A stretch of DNA of 64,000 nt from an uncultured Anaerococcus sp. (GTDB taxonomy: Bacteria > Bacillota > Clostridia > Tissierellales > Peptoniphilaceae): contig NZ_CALTTY010000007.1 of assembly GCF_943912385.1 (NCBI RefSeq), forward strand, positions 1 to 64,000, in the 5' to 3' direction. The translations under genes and the position numbers were made by a program. Positions within the stretch are counted from its first letter, which is position 1. The number at the start of each line of letters is the position of its first letter. Shown here in pieces: positions 26,499 to 34,844 of the stretch. The notes below the pieces were generated by a model. The model made no database searches and was not told where the DNA came from. It saw only the letters and a program-made list of their open reading frames with translations.

Positions 26499-27367
26499 TA
26501 ATAGACTTAATCAAGGTCTTAATCCTTTCGATTGTAGAAGGGGTTACAGAGTTTTTACCTGTATCATCCACAGGCCACCTAATCCTTGTAAATCAATTTG
26601 TAAAACTTAAGCCAGAAAGCTTTTCCAACGCATTTAACGTAATAATCCAACTTGGTGCCATCCTCTCGGTAGTGGTAATATACTTTGAGAAATTAAACCC
26701 TTGGTCAAAATCTAAGGTGAAAGTCCCAAGAAATTACGAGGACTTAAATGGTCAGTCAAAAGCCTACTTTATCCTGACCCACCCAGATAGTAAAACCATG
26801 AAACTCTGGCTAAAGGTCCTAGTCGGCATCCTACCAGCCATGGTCCTGGGCCTTTTATTTGACGACCTGATAGACGAATACCTCTTTAACCCTATCACAG
26901 TAGCGGCCATGCTCTTTATCTGGGGTATCATAATAATCTTTGTAGAAAAGAGAAATAAAAAAATCAAGTACGACTCCCTAACAGATGTCCCATACAGGAC
27001 AATTCTAATGATAGGATTCTTCCAGTGCCTGGCTATGGTACCAGGCACATCAAGGTCTGCTGCCACCATCATAGGGGCCATGGTCCTCGGCCTATCTAGG
27101 CCTGCTGCGGCAGAGTTTTCCTTTTTCCTAGCCATCCCAACCATGCTAGGGGCAACCCTTTTAAAGATGGTTAAAAACCTGGGTGGCTTTACAGGCTATG
27201 AGTGGTTTTTGATATTAATAGGTTCTGTCCTATCCTTCCTAGTAGCCTTTGTAGTAATTAAGAAATTCCTATCTTATATAAAAGAAAATGACTTTATTCC
27301 TTTTGGAATTTATAGGATAATCCTAGGTCTTGTCGTATTTGTATACTTTGTCTTTATAAAAGGCTGA
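26495..27367 (+). CDS. uppP: Undecaprenyl-diphosphatase (BacA/UppP)
   Basis: A 290-residue polytopic membrane enzyme that recycles undecaprenyl pyrophosphate for cell-wall synthesis. Both signature regions are present: EGVTEFLPVSSTGHL (about 13-27) and PGTSRSAATI (about 179-188). ATGA overlap with the TtcA-like gene; last gene of the run, followed by a terminator. Confidence 0.95.
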   Translation: MIIDLIKVLILSIVEGVTEFLPVSSTGHLILVNQFVKLKPESFSNAFNVIIQLGAILSVVVIYFEKLNPWSKSKVKVPRNYEDLNGQSKAYFILTHPDSKTMKLWLKVLVGILPAMVLGLLFDDLIDEYLFNPITVAAMLFIWGIIIIFVEKRNKKIKYDSLTDVPYRTILMIGFFQCLAMVPGTSRSAATIIGAMVLGLSRPAAAEFSFFLAIPTMLGATLLKMVKNLGGFTGYEWFLILIGSVLSFLVAFVVIKKFLSYIKENDFIPFGIYRIILGLVVFVYFVFIKG

Positions 27368-27371
27368 TTAT

Positions 27372-27405
27372 ATAGAAAAACTCGGCTTTGCTCGAGTTTT
27401 TTTCT
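27372..27405 (+). terminator. Terminator after uppP
   Basis: AAAACTCG pairs with CGAGTTTT around GCTTTGCT (27377-27400), followed by T. The stem can be extended by ATAG/CTAT. Confidence 0.8.
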
Positions 27406-27520
27406 ATGCCCAAATATACAAAAAAATAAAGGGAAAATTACCATATATTTAGCTTAAATACCTATCTATAAAATTAAGTTTTCATATGGGGTATAATAAA
27501 TAAGAGAAAGGAGATGTATT

Positions 27521-28402
27521 ATGCATTATACAGGACAAGTTTATAGGCCGCCTCTAGAGGCTTATACCCCTCTTTTAGAAGTGACCTATGGGTGCTCGCA
27601 CAATGCTTGTGCCTTTTGTACCATGTACCATAAGACAAAATTTGGCATATCGCCATTTGACCATATAGAAAGTGATATCAAGGAAATAAGGGATACCTTC
27701 CCAGGACCTATAGAAAGGATTTATCTTCTAAACGGAGATCCCTTTGTCTTACCAACTGAAAGGCTCCTTAAGATAGCAGACCTAATCCATAAATACCTGC
27801 CAGATGTTAAAACAATCACATCCTATGCAAGTTTTTATAACTTAAAGGATAAGTCTGTAGAAGATATGAAGGCCCTAAGAGAAGCAGGCTATAATGAACT
27901 TTGGTTCGGAGTTGAAACAGGAGACCCAGAAGTCCTAGCCTGGCTTAACAAGGGGGCAGACCTTGATGAATACTACGAGGGCCTTAGAAAGATGAAGGAA
28001 GCTAAGATGGACTACTTTGCCATAGTCATGCAGGGAGTTAAGGGAGCAGGAAAGTCCATAGAAAACGCCAAGGCTACCGCAAAATTCTTAAACTACTACC
28101 CAGCCAAGGGAATCTTCATTATGTCAACAGATGTCCAAGCTGGCTCAAAACTTTATAAGATGCGTGAAAGGGGAGACTTTGTAGAGACAACTAACAGGGA
28201 AAACCTCATAGAACAAGTCACCCTCCTTGAAAACTTAGATGTTCCAGGAGATGTTTTGTACTCATCAGGCCACATGGTAAACCTAATAAAGGTATCAGGC
28301 CACATGAGGAAAAAAGACGAGATGATAGGAAAGCTTAAAACAGCCATAGAAACCCTCCCTGCCTATATTCTAGACAATAAGAACCAGGGTATAGCCAGGT
28401 AG
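27521..28402 (+). CDS. Radical SAM protein
   Basis: A 293-residue radical SAM enzyme. The cluster-binding cysteines lie in CSHNACAFC (about 25-33), i.e. CX4CX2C rather than the usual CX3CX2C, as in a subgroup of Elp3/HemN-like radical SAM proteins. A GVETGD segment (about 131-136) fits the SAM-binding region. The C-terminus has a HMVNLIKVSGHM stretch. Substrate unknown. Monocistronic with AAGGAGAT before the start. Confidence 0.82.
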   Translation: MHYTGQVYRPPLEAYTPLLEVTYGCSHNACAFCTMYHKTKFGISPFDHIESDIKEIRDTFPGPIERIYLLNGDPFVLPTERLLKIADLIHKYLPDVKTITSYASFYNLKDKSVEDMKALREAGYNELWFGVETGDPEVLAWLNKGADLDEYYEGLRKMKEAKMDYFAIVMQGVKGAGKSIENAKATAKFLNYYPAKGIFIMSTDVQAGSKLYKMRERGDFVETTNRENLIEQVTLLENLDVPGDVLYSSGHMVNLIKVSGHMRKKDEMIGKLKTAIETLPAYILDNKNQGIAR

Positions 28403-28538
28403 AAACTCATCATTTGCTTTTAAACTAAGTTAAGATAAGGCCTGGTATATTCACTAAAACATAAGTGATTATATGTAGAAAAAATAAGCTGTTTTTGATA
28501 TAATTATTTAAAGTAATGTGATTAAATAAGGAGGCCTT

Positions 28539-29240
28539 GTGGAATTTTTGCTAACACCCCAGGAAATAATTATTAGGATACTGGTATCTGCCTTTATAGG
28601 CTTTGTAATCGGTTTAAATAGGGAAAGGTATTCTTCTGCTGGAGTCAGGACCCATATGATCTTATCTGTCGGGGTTTGTATAATAACCCTAATCCAGGTC
28701 GACATGACCACTGAATCAATCATATGGTATATGGAAAACCCTGAGTATATAGGTGTTGCAGGAACTGATACAACGAGACTTACTGCCCAGATAGTTTCAG
28801 GTATAGGTTTCTTAGGCTCAGGACTCATCCTTGTAAGAAATGATAGAACAGTAGACGGGATGACTTCTGCTGTTTCCCTTTGGACTGTAGCAGGCATATC
28901 TATAGGAGTCGGTTACGGAGAATATTTGATATCCCTACTTGGCGGAGGGCTTTTGATAGGCATCCTTACCATCCTAAATTCTAAAGCAACTCGTTATAAC
29001 ATCCTAAGTCTTAAGGTTTATTTTAAAGACTTTGAACCAGAAAGATCAGAGATAAATAATATCTTAAAATCCTATAATGGGAAGATAATAAACTATACCA
29101 AGGAGAAAATTATTACTGAAAATGGCAAGGAATACCGCTATATTTATGAGATAGAATACAAGGGTTTCATAGATAAAATCGACTTTCTAGATAGGTTTTC
29201 CGAAAGCTTTAAGGATATTTCCTATATAAAATTAGTATAA
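28539..29240 (+). CDS. MgtC/SapB family membrane protein
   Basis: A 233-residue protein with about four to five membrane helices (1-150) and a cytoplasmic C-terminal domain (about 155-233). The family motif region FIGFVIGLNRER and the later GIGFLGSGLIL segment are visible. GTG start following AAGGAGG. MgtC proteins are associated with magnesium limitation and F-ATPase control; direct function is uncertain. Confidence 0.88.
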   Translation: MEFLLTPQEIIIRILVSAFIGFVIGLNRERYSSAGVRTHMILSVGVCIITLIQVDMTTESIIWYMENPEYIGVAGTDTTRLTAQIVSGIGFLGSGLILVRNDRTVDGMTSAVSLWTVAGISIGVGYGEYLISLLGGGLLIGILTILNSKATRYNILSLKVYFKDFEPERSEINNILKSYNGKIINYTKEKIITENGKEYRYIYEIEYKGFIDKIDFLDRFSESFKDISYIKLV

Positions 29241-29326
29241 ATTAAAGGGGAAATATTCAGATCCCTAGATAGATGCTAGTTTTTCTACATGTCAATATAA
29301 ATTTGGAATGTGAAAGAATAATAACT

Positions 29327-29776
29327 ATGGAAAAATTTATAAAAACTTTTAAAGAACTTAATATAGACGACCTTTACGAAATCCTAAGACTAAGAGTAGA
29401 TGTATTTGTAGTAGAACAAGCCTGATCTTACAAAGAAATAGATGGAATTGATAAAAAAGCCCTCCATATTTATATAAAAGATGAGGGAGAAATAATTGCC
29501 TATGCAAGGCTTTTTAAAGAAAATGACCGAATTCACATAGGCAGAGTCATTGCCAAAAAAAGAGGCCAAGGTCTAGGTAAGCTTGTATTAAAAGAATCCA
29601 TAGAAGCAGCTATAGAAAACTACCATGCCAAAAAAATCCACATAGAAGCCCAGATATACGCTAGAGAATTTTATGAAAAGCTAGGTTTTGTAAAAACATC
29701 AGAGGAATTTTTCCTAGATGGGATTGAACACATTAAGATGGTATTGGATTTATCCGAGACAAATTATCTTTTTTAA
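29327..29776 (+). pseudogene. ElaA-type GNAT acetyltransferase interrupted by in-frame TGA
   Basis: A 149-codon frame encodes a complete ElaA-like N-acetyltransferase (VFVVEQ early, IGRVIAKKRGQGLG for acetyl-CoA, FYEKLGF near the end) apart from one TGA at 29423-29425 (codon 33). Relatives read EQ-x-C-P-Y-x-x-IDG here, so the TGA sits exactly where they have Cys. Either a Cys codon mutated by one base and the gene is dead, or it is read as selenocysteine. The frame is otherwise free of stops and indels. It borders a decayed accessory island, which favours the pseudogene. Confidence 0.75.
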
Positions 29777-30552
29777 TTTCTTTATATTATATTTTTTAGA
29801 TCTAAAGGGTATTATTTTATCCACTATCAAACCTCGTAATTTAATAAATTAGATTTTTTATTCTACTTACAGTTGAATCTCCGTTCAAAGGGGAGGCCCT
29901 AGGGGGCGGCAGATGCCCCCTCACCCGCCTCCCCTTAAACCCCTCTCGGCTACACCCCCCGACTGCTCCTTAGCGGAGTGCGGAAGTAGAAGCTTGCTTT
30001 TTGTAAGCTTTTTTTAGTAAAGGGAATATCTTCGTAAAAGTTTACGTGTATCCCTACAGATTTCTAATCTTCGGTTTGCTAAAAACTGATAACTCGCTAG
30101 CGCTCAAACAATCAGTTTTCTTAACGCAATCCTTGATTAGAAATCATTGCCTGATAAAGGATAGAATTTGTCTCGATGTTCTACATATGCTAAGCTCGTT
30201 TGGCTTTGCCAAACATTGCTAGATGAGTTTTTCATTTTCAAATGAAGAGTAGAAAACTTAAGACCAAGTATTTTAAAATCCTAAGCATCTGTGAAAAAAA
30301 TTGCACTGACAGCTCTTTACGAATAAAAGCATTAAAAATACTGTGAACTAATTTCCAAATAAAAAACACAAGTTAGACTAAATTGTAATTTTTAAGAGGC
30401 TTGGGATTTTAAAAAGTTAGGATAATAATAAACTAAAACAGGGGCTCCTCTATACCAAAAAAGTTTGCCGAAGGCAAACACCTTGTCCCTCGAGAGGGGT
30501 CGCTCGGAGGGGGTAAGTCTCCACGAGCCGACGGGCTTGCCGGGGGTTTAAA
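29777..30552. repeat. Non-coding left part of the accessory island
   Basis: No gene is visible in this long stretch. It contains the left inverted repeat, a large stem-loop closed by TTTCTAATC/GATTAGAAA (about 30062-30144) with an inner AAAACTGAT/ATCAGTTTT, a segment CTCGTTTGGCTTTGCC (about 30197-30212) whose reverse complement recurs near 32158, and a GTTTGCC/GGCAAAC hairpin near 30460. GC-rich patches contrast with the AT-rich genome. Confidence 0.6.
29884..30010 (+). repeat. Left inverted repeat of the accessory island
   Basis: The stretch reads, in reverse complement, close to 32359-32506: shared blocks include TTCAAAGGGGAG, CCCTAGGG, a C-rich tract, CTCCTTAGCGGAGTGCGG and AGCTTGCTTTTTGTAAGCTT-like sequence. 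The match is imperfect with gaps but is long and in the same order. Confidence 0.7.
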
Positions 30553-30711
30553 GGGACCCGATGTGGGAACATCCTGCCCTAGCGGCCGAGAGCGACGAAA
30601 AGTTCCCTAGGGCTCCCCTTTGAACAAGGTCATTATGTAAAAATGAAGAAATACCATAAGATTAAAATAATTTTAAATTAAAATAAAAAGAAAATATACC
30701 TGGAATACTAG
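30553..30711 (+). repeat. 159-bp direct repeat, left copy
   Basis: It is nearly identical to 32428-32586 (about three mismatches, no gaps), at a constant offset of 1875 bases. It begins GGGACCCGATGTGGG and ends GGAATACTAG. It contains CCCTAGGGCTCCCC, also found inverted at the left edge of the island. It ends about 90 bases before the antitoxin gene. Confidence 0.95.
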
Positions 30712-30801
30712 GCTTACCTAGCGAAAAATGTAATGCGTATGTATATACAAAATATAGATAAATGTTGTTTTGCTCGTATAATAATAAAAAAGGAGCAAAT
30801 T

Positions 30802-31098
30802 ATGGCAAAAACAGCAAATCTTACAGTTAGACTAGAACCAGAAATAAAAAAAGAAGCAGAAGAGATTTTAGATAAGCTTGGTATTCCAGCATCAAGTGCT
30901 GTTGATATGTTTTATAGGCAGGTAATATTAAACAAAGGTCTTCCATTTGAAGCAAAACTTCCTGATAATATAGTTGATGATTTTAGATCTATATCAAAAG
31001 AAGAATTGAAGTTGATGATAGATAAAGCTTTGAATGATAAAACTGAAGCTGAAGAAGCAAGCCTTGCTTTTAAATCGATCTACGAGGATCTTAGATGA
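30802..31098 (+). CDS. Type II antitoxin, RelB/DinJ family
   Basis: A 98-residue protein. The N-terminal ribbon-helix-helix (ANLTVRLEPEIKKEAEEIL, then GIPASSAVDMFYRQV) is classic RelB/DinJ; the C-terminal tail would wrap the toxin. The ATG at 30802 has AAGGAG at good spacing; an upstream in-frame ATG lacks one. It overlaps the toxin gene by ATGA. Such antitoxins usually repress their own promoter. Confidence 0.9.
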   Translation: MAKTANLTVRLEPEIKKEAEEILDKLGIPASSAVDMFYRQVILNKGLPFEAKLPDNIVDDFRSISKEELKLMIDKALNDKTEAEEASLAFKSIYEDLR

Positions 31099-31403
31099 AC
31101 TATGAGGTCTATATCAAGAAAGATGCAAAGGTAGACATAGTTGGTATTTATAATTATATCAAGTATACGCTACAATCTCCAGATGCAGCTATGAATATAG
31201 TCAAAAAAATAGAAGAGTCTATAATGGATTTAAATTTCATGCCTGAAAGATTTGAATTATTAGATTTGGAAGGTTCAGACTATAAAAATATTAGGAAATT
31301 AATTGTTAAAAATTATATAGTTGTATATAAAGTTCTTAAAAAAGATTGTAGGGTAGATGTTCTTCGTGTATTCTATTCAAAAAGAAATATAAGTAGTATT
31401 TAA
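31095..31403 (+). CDS. Type II toxin, RelE/ParE superfamily
   Basis: A 102-residue toxin-like protein. The opening (YEVYIKKDAKVDIVGIYNYI), the central MPERFELL and the terminal RVFYSKRNI fit ParE/RelE-fold toxins, with ParE-type wording. It may target gyrase or cleave mRNA; the sequence does not decide. Coupled to the antitoxin by 4 bases. The pair lies between the 159-bp direct repeats and so is part of the mobile or decayed island. Confidence 0.85.
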   Translation: MNYEVYIKKDAKVDIVGIYNYIKYTLQSPDAAMNIVKKIEESIMDLNFMPERFELLDLEGSDYKNIRKLIVKNYIVVYKVLKKDCRVDVLRVFYSKRNISSI

Positions 31404-31462
31404 GAAAGAGAATTCCTCCCTTTTTTATTTTAAAATTTTGCTATAAGTATAAGAGGTTAATT

Positions 31463-32101
31463 ATGGAAACTTTTGTAAATGAATTTCACAACAAACACAC
31501 ATACATAAAAATAAATGATATAAAAAAGATAAAAGTGGCTGATTTAGAGGCTTTGGCTAAGGATACGCCCTTGCAGATTGGGATTTATTCTGATCAGCTA
31601 GAAGTAATTGACTTATTAAAAAAAGCGGGTTTCATCCTAAAAAGAAAGTGCTATGAAGTAGAAGTGACCAGGGAAGATTTGAAAAATCCCTTAGGGACTA
31701 AAAAACTTGAAACAAAGCTAACAAGCAAGGGAGAAATTGCCTTTGAAAAGGCGAGTGACTTGGTTTTTAAATACTATAAAAAAACCCACGAATCAGTGAG
31801 TCCTCTAACTGTTGGCCTTGAAAAATTCAAAGAAATACTCCCAGATCAAGCTTTTTATTATGAAAAAGAAGGACAAGTCATAATGCCAGCCTTCCTATAA
31901 AACGAAGAAATCGCCTACCTAGCAGGCTTTGAGGAAAAACTTGTAGATGAATTTATAAATGATTTATTAATATATTTATTCAAAAACTACGAAGAAATTT
32001 TCTTAGAAGCCGACACCACAGACCCTTTGGCAACAAGGCTTAAGAATAATTTTGTAGAAAAAATCGACATTTCTTTTGATACTTATATCAAATATAATTA
32101 G
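31463..32101 (+). pseudogene. GNAT-like acetyltransferase broken by in-frame TAA
   Basis: The first 145 codons encode a GNAT-like protein with no good ATP or metal motif. A TAA at 31898-31900 interrupts the frame, and the same frame continues without another stop to TAG at 32099-32101, adding 67 codons of plausible protein (NEEIAYLAGFEEKL and onward). A CAA to TAA change would explain it. The family call is tentative; the break is clear. The 5' part may still be expressed. Confidence 0.6.
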
Positions 32102-32427
32102 GTAAAAAATTGTAAACAGTCAAAACTAAAGAATAAAATTTATATAAGCAAAACTTGGCAAAGCCAAACGAGTCTTGAAACCCTCATACTTCGAGACCTT
32201 TTTTCTCAAGGTCAAAACCTAAATTCTAATCAAAAAGCCCGTTAATAAAATCGCACTGTTTGAGGCTTCAGCCGAGTTTGCGATTTTTAGGGCTTTAACG
32301 ATTAGAATGATAGTAAGAATATACGAAAATTAATACAAGGTAATACGCTCTACTAATAAAGCTTGCGAAAAGCAAGTTTCTATTTTCGCACTCCGCTTAA
32401 GGAGACGTTCGGGGGTGTAACGGAAAG
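32102..32427. repeat. Right part of the accessory island with inverted repeat and stem-loop
   Basis: No gene. It holds GGCAAAGCCAAACGAG (about 32158), the reverse complement of a left-side segment, and a large stem-loop closed by ATTCTAATC/GATTAGAAT (about 32222-32308) with inner AGCCC/GGGCT and AAAATCGCA/TGCGATTTT arms. The architecture parallels the left stem-loop although the loop sequence differs. Confidence 0.6.
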
Positions 32428-32506
32428 GGGACCCGATGTGGGAACATTTTGCCCTAGCGGCCGAGAGCGACGAAAAGTTCCCTAGGGCTCCCCTTTGAAC
32501 AAGGTC
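32359..32506 (-). repeat. Right inverted repeat of the accessory island
   Basis: Reverse complement of 29884-30010 with mismatches and small gaps. It overlaps the right 159-bp direct repeat, so the element ends have been duplicated and rearranged more than once. Confidence 0.65.
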
Positions 32507-32586
32507 ATTATGTAAAAATGAAGAAATACCATAAGATTAAAATAATTTTAAATTAAAATAAAAAGAAAATATTCCTGGAATACTAG
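32428..32586 (+). repeat. 159-bp direct repeat, right copy
   Basis: Partner of 30553-30711 at an offset of exactly 1875 bases. The near-identity shows a recent duplication, insertion or gene-conversion event around the toxin-antitoxin genes. Confidence 0.95.
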
Positions 32587-32625
32587 ACTTGATAAATGCA
32601 AAATTTTCAAGAAAATTTTGTAAAA

Positions 32626-32797
32626 AACCTAATCTTTTTACAAATAACGCTCCTATTCGTCGCGTCAGTCCTCCCCGAGCCGGACGGGCTAGCTCAAAAT
32701 TACATAAGGTTTTTCATAAATTTCTGCTGCGGAGCTTTGCACCTTGAGAAATTTTGAAAACCGTAAAACTTTGCTTACAAAGTTTTTACTACCATTA
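32626..32797 (-). repeat. Dispersed repeat family A, inverted copy
   Basis: Reverse complement resembles 58545-58700 and 59803-60084: TAATGGTAGT at one end, an ACTTTGTAAGCAAAGT hairpin, CTTATGTAATTT in the middle, and GTAAAAAGATTA near the other end. This copy carries a GCCCGTCCGGCTCGG..GAGGA insert also seen in the copy at 59803. It ends immediately before the CtsR box of the zinc peptidase gene. Confidence 0.75.
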
Positions 32798-32799
32798 AC

Positions 32800-32839
32800 T
32801 TTGACCATCTTTGACTTTTCTGAAAAATGAAGATATAGT
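32800..32839 (+). promoter_or_regulatory. CtsR operator and promoter of the zinc peptidase gene
   Basis: TTTGACCATCTTTGACT (32800-32816) is, on the minus strand, AGTCAAA-GAT-GGTCAAA, an exact CtsR heptad pair. Its last six bases TTGACT (32811-32816) form a -35 box, followed by 17 bases and TATAGT (32834-32839). The operator covers the -35, the usual geometry of CtsR repression. Confidence 0.88.
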
Positions 32840-32881
32840 AATTAAAATAGGAATTTTTTGAAAATAGAAAAGAGGAAGATT

Positions 32882-33583
32882 ATGTATCCATATGGCTTAT
32901 ATTTTGATAAGACTTATATATTAGTCTTGATTGGCCTTGTAATTTCAATGCTGGCTCAGGCTAATATTAATGCAAAATTTAATAAATACAAGAAAATTAG
33001 ATCAAAAAGAGGTATTACCGGAGCTGAGGCTGCACAAAGGGTCCTTGACTATAATAATTACAATGACATATCAATTAAGAGGGTGAGAGGGTCCTTGTCT
33101 GATTATTTTAACCCAATGACTAAGGAAGTCGCCCTATCAGATACTTCCTTTAAGGATAGCTCAATAGCATCCCTGGCTGTAGCCCTCCACGAGGTGGGTC
33201 ACGTAATCCAGTTTAAGGAAGGTTATGTACCGCTTAAGATTAAGTCTTATATAGTCCCAGCGGTAAATTTCGGATCAAAGATATCCCTTCCAATTTTAAT
33301 CCTTGGCTCAATAATGAGTCATCAGAGCCTTATAAACATAGGTCTTGCCCTATTTTCCCTAACACTAATCTTCCAACTAGTAACCCTACCAGTGGAATTT
33401 GACGCATCAAAAAGGGCCCTCGTAGCTCTAGAAAGATCTCAGATTTTAGACCAAAGCGAAATCTCAGGAGCAAGAGAAATGCTAAAATCAGCAGCCCTAA
33501 CCTATGTAGCAGCAACAATAACAACAGCTCTTCAAGTATTAAGACTCTTTTTACTCTTTGGAAATAGAAATAGAAGGGACTAA
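32882..33583 (+). CDS. Membrane zinc metallopeptidase, YugP type
   Basis: A 233-residue protein of the Zn_peptidase_2 (YugP) family. The zinc motif HEVGH lies at about residues 104-108 after a hydrophobic N-terminus, and further membrane helices follow (about 135-190). The ATG at 32882 follows AGAGGAAG; an upstream TTG is less likely. A CtsR box over its promoter places it in the heat-shock regulon, next to ctsR itself. Family members are membrane peptidases of unknown target. Confidence 0.88.
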   Translation: MYPYGLYFDKTYILVLIGLVISMLAQANINAKFNKYKKIRSKRGITGAEAAQRVLDYNNYNDISIKRVRGSLSDYFNPMTKEVALSDTSFKDSSIASLAVALHEVGHVIQFKEGYVPLKIKSYIVPAVNFGSKISLPILILGSIMSHQSLINIGLALFSLTLIFQLVTLPVEFDASKRALVALERSQILDQSEISGAREMLKSAALTYVAATITTALQVLRLFLLFGNRNRRD

Positions 33584-33675
33584 GCTAGCCTTTAAGGCTT
33601 GAGGACTTTTACTAAAGTAAATACTCTATAACTTAAATGTCCAGGGTTTCCTGGGCATTTTTATTAAAAAATATT

Positions 33676-33703
33676 TTGTAAATTCCTACTAAACTAGTAT
33701 AGT
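33676..33703 (+). promoter_or_regulatory. Predicted promoter of the ctsR operon
   Basis: TTGTAA (33676-33681), a 16-base spacer and TATAGT (33698-33703). It lies about 95 bases before ctsR, with the CtsR site in the leader between. Confidence 0.5.
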
Positions 33704-33743
33704 TTATACTAGGAAGCATAGCTTCCTTTATTTTACAGAAGAT

Positions 33744-33771
33744 GGTCAGAGATAGTCAGTAAACTTTGACC
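33744..33771 (+). promoter_or_regulatory. Variant CtsR operator upstream of ctsR
   Basis: GGTCAGA-GAT-AGTCAGT (33744-33760) is a heptad direct repeat that differs from the consensus GGTCAAA by A-to-G changes, followed by an inverted half-site TTTGACC (33765-33771). The variant repeat suggests weaker autoregulation than at the peptidase promoter. Confidence 0.7.
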
Positions 33772-33796
33772 TTTAGATAGAGAAAGATAGGAGATT

Positions 33797-34258
33797 ATGG
33801 CAGGTTTAACTAATCAAATAGAAAGATTTCTAAAACTCATGCTAGCTGATAGTGTAGATGGGGCATTAGAAATTGGTAGAAATGAATTGGCGAGCCAGTT
33901 TGATTGTTCGCCAAGCCAGATTAACTACGTCCTTTCAACCAGGTTTACCCCTTATAACGGCTACCTTATTGAAAGTAAACGTGGGGGTAATGGCTTTATA
34001 AAGATTATAACCATAGTTGAAGAAGACGATTATATTTCTTATCTTTTAAGAAATTTAGCAGAAGAAATGAGCGAGTCAAATGCCAATAATCTTTTTAAAG
34101 ACCTATATGAAAGAGATTATTTTGACAAGAATGAATATCTGATGGCAAAATATACAACCAGCGATAAGACCCTGGCAGATATAGAAGCCAAGGGGCGCAA
34201 TACAGTCAGATCATCTCTTGTAAGCAGTATCTTACTAAGTATTTTGGCAAGGAGTTAA
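33797..34258 (+). CDS. ctsR: Heat-shock repressor CtsR
   Basis: A 153-residue repressor of clp and related genes. The N-terminal winged-helix part reads NELASQFDCSPSQINYVLSTRFT, and the wing has the conserved SKRGGNGFIKI (about 54-64) with the RGGNG glycine-rich loop that inserts into the operator. The C-terminal dimerisation domain ends near residue 150. It begins the classic ctsR-mcsA-mcsB-clpC operon; the next gene starts after 1 base. Confidence 0.95.
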   Translation: MAGLTNQIERFLKLMLADSVDGALEIGRNELASQFDCSPSQINYVLSTRFTPYNGYLIESKRGGNGFIKIITIVEEDDYISYLLRNLAEEMSESNANNLFKDLYERDYFDKNEYLMAKYTTSDKTLADIEAKGRNTVRSSLVSSILLSILARS

Positions 34259-34259
34259 T

Positions 34260-34844
34260 ATGAAATGTGATAAATGCGGCAAAGAAGCCAGTGTGAGCCT
34301 CAAGGTGATTTTTAATGGCAATAGCCACAATATCCACCTTTGCTCCGAATGTATGAAAGAGTATTCAAATCTACCAGAAGGTGTAGATCCAAAAAATATA
34401 AATGCAGAAAATATTTCCTTTAATCCAAAGGACCTAGAAGGTCTCCTCCAAAAATTTATCCCTTCCCTAGAAGAGGTAATAAATGGATTTTATGAATACA
34501 AGTATAACCAGGCCAACAAGGACCTTGAATATATCATAAATATAGATGAAAAGTCTTGCCCATATTGTGGTAACCTCGGGTCAAATATCAGAAACGGGGA
34601 GTTTGGATGTCCTTACTGCTATAAGTTAAAAAAAAGCTTGACAGATAGGGTCTTAAAAACTTATAACAACCTAACAGAGTACAAGGGATCATACCCTAGG
34701 GCAGAAAGAAAATTTAAAAAAGTGGCTGATGAGATAAAAGACTTATCTCAAAGATTAAACGAATCTGTAGCAACTGAAGACTACGAGCTAGCCGCTGACC
34801 TAAAGGAAAAAATTGACAAACTAAATATGCAGGTGAAAAAGTGA
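34260..34844 (+). CDS. mcsA: McsA, zinc-binding activator with UVR motif
   Basis: A 194-residue protein. Two N-terminal CXXC pairs (CDKC, CSEC) and two central pairs (CPYC, CPYC) bind zinc; a UVR motif (DYELAADLKEKIDKL) occupies the C-terminal 25 residues. McsA normally activates McsB and modulates CtsR under stress. All expected cysteines remain, in contrast to the degraded McsB. Overlaps mcsB by 4 bases. Confidence 0.93.
   Translation: MKCDKCGKEASVSLKVIFNGNSHNIHLCSECMKEYSNLPEGVDPKNINAENISFNPKDLEGLLQKFIPSLEEVINGFYEYKYNQANKDLEYIINIDEKSCPYCGNLGSNIRNGEFGCPYCYKLKKSLTDRVLKTYNNLTEYKGSYPRAERKFKKVADEIKDLSQRLNESVATEDYELAADLKEKIDKLNMQVKK

Noticed and set aside
30553..32586. Insertion sequence with transposase
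   Set aside because: No transposase, recombinase or remnants of one could be read between the repeats on either strand.
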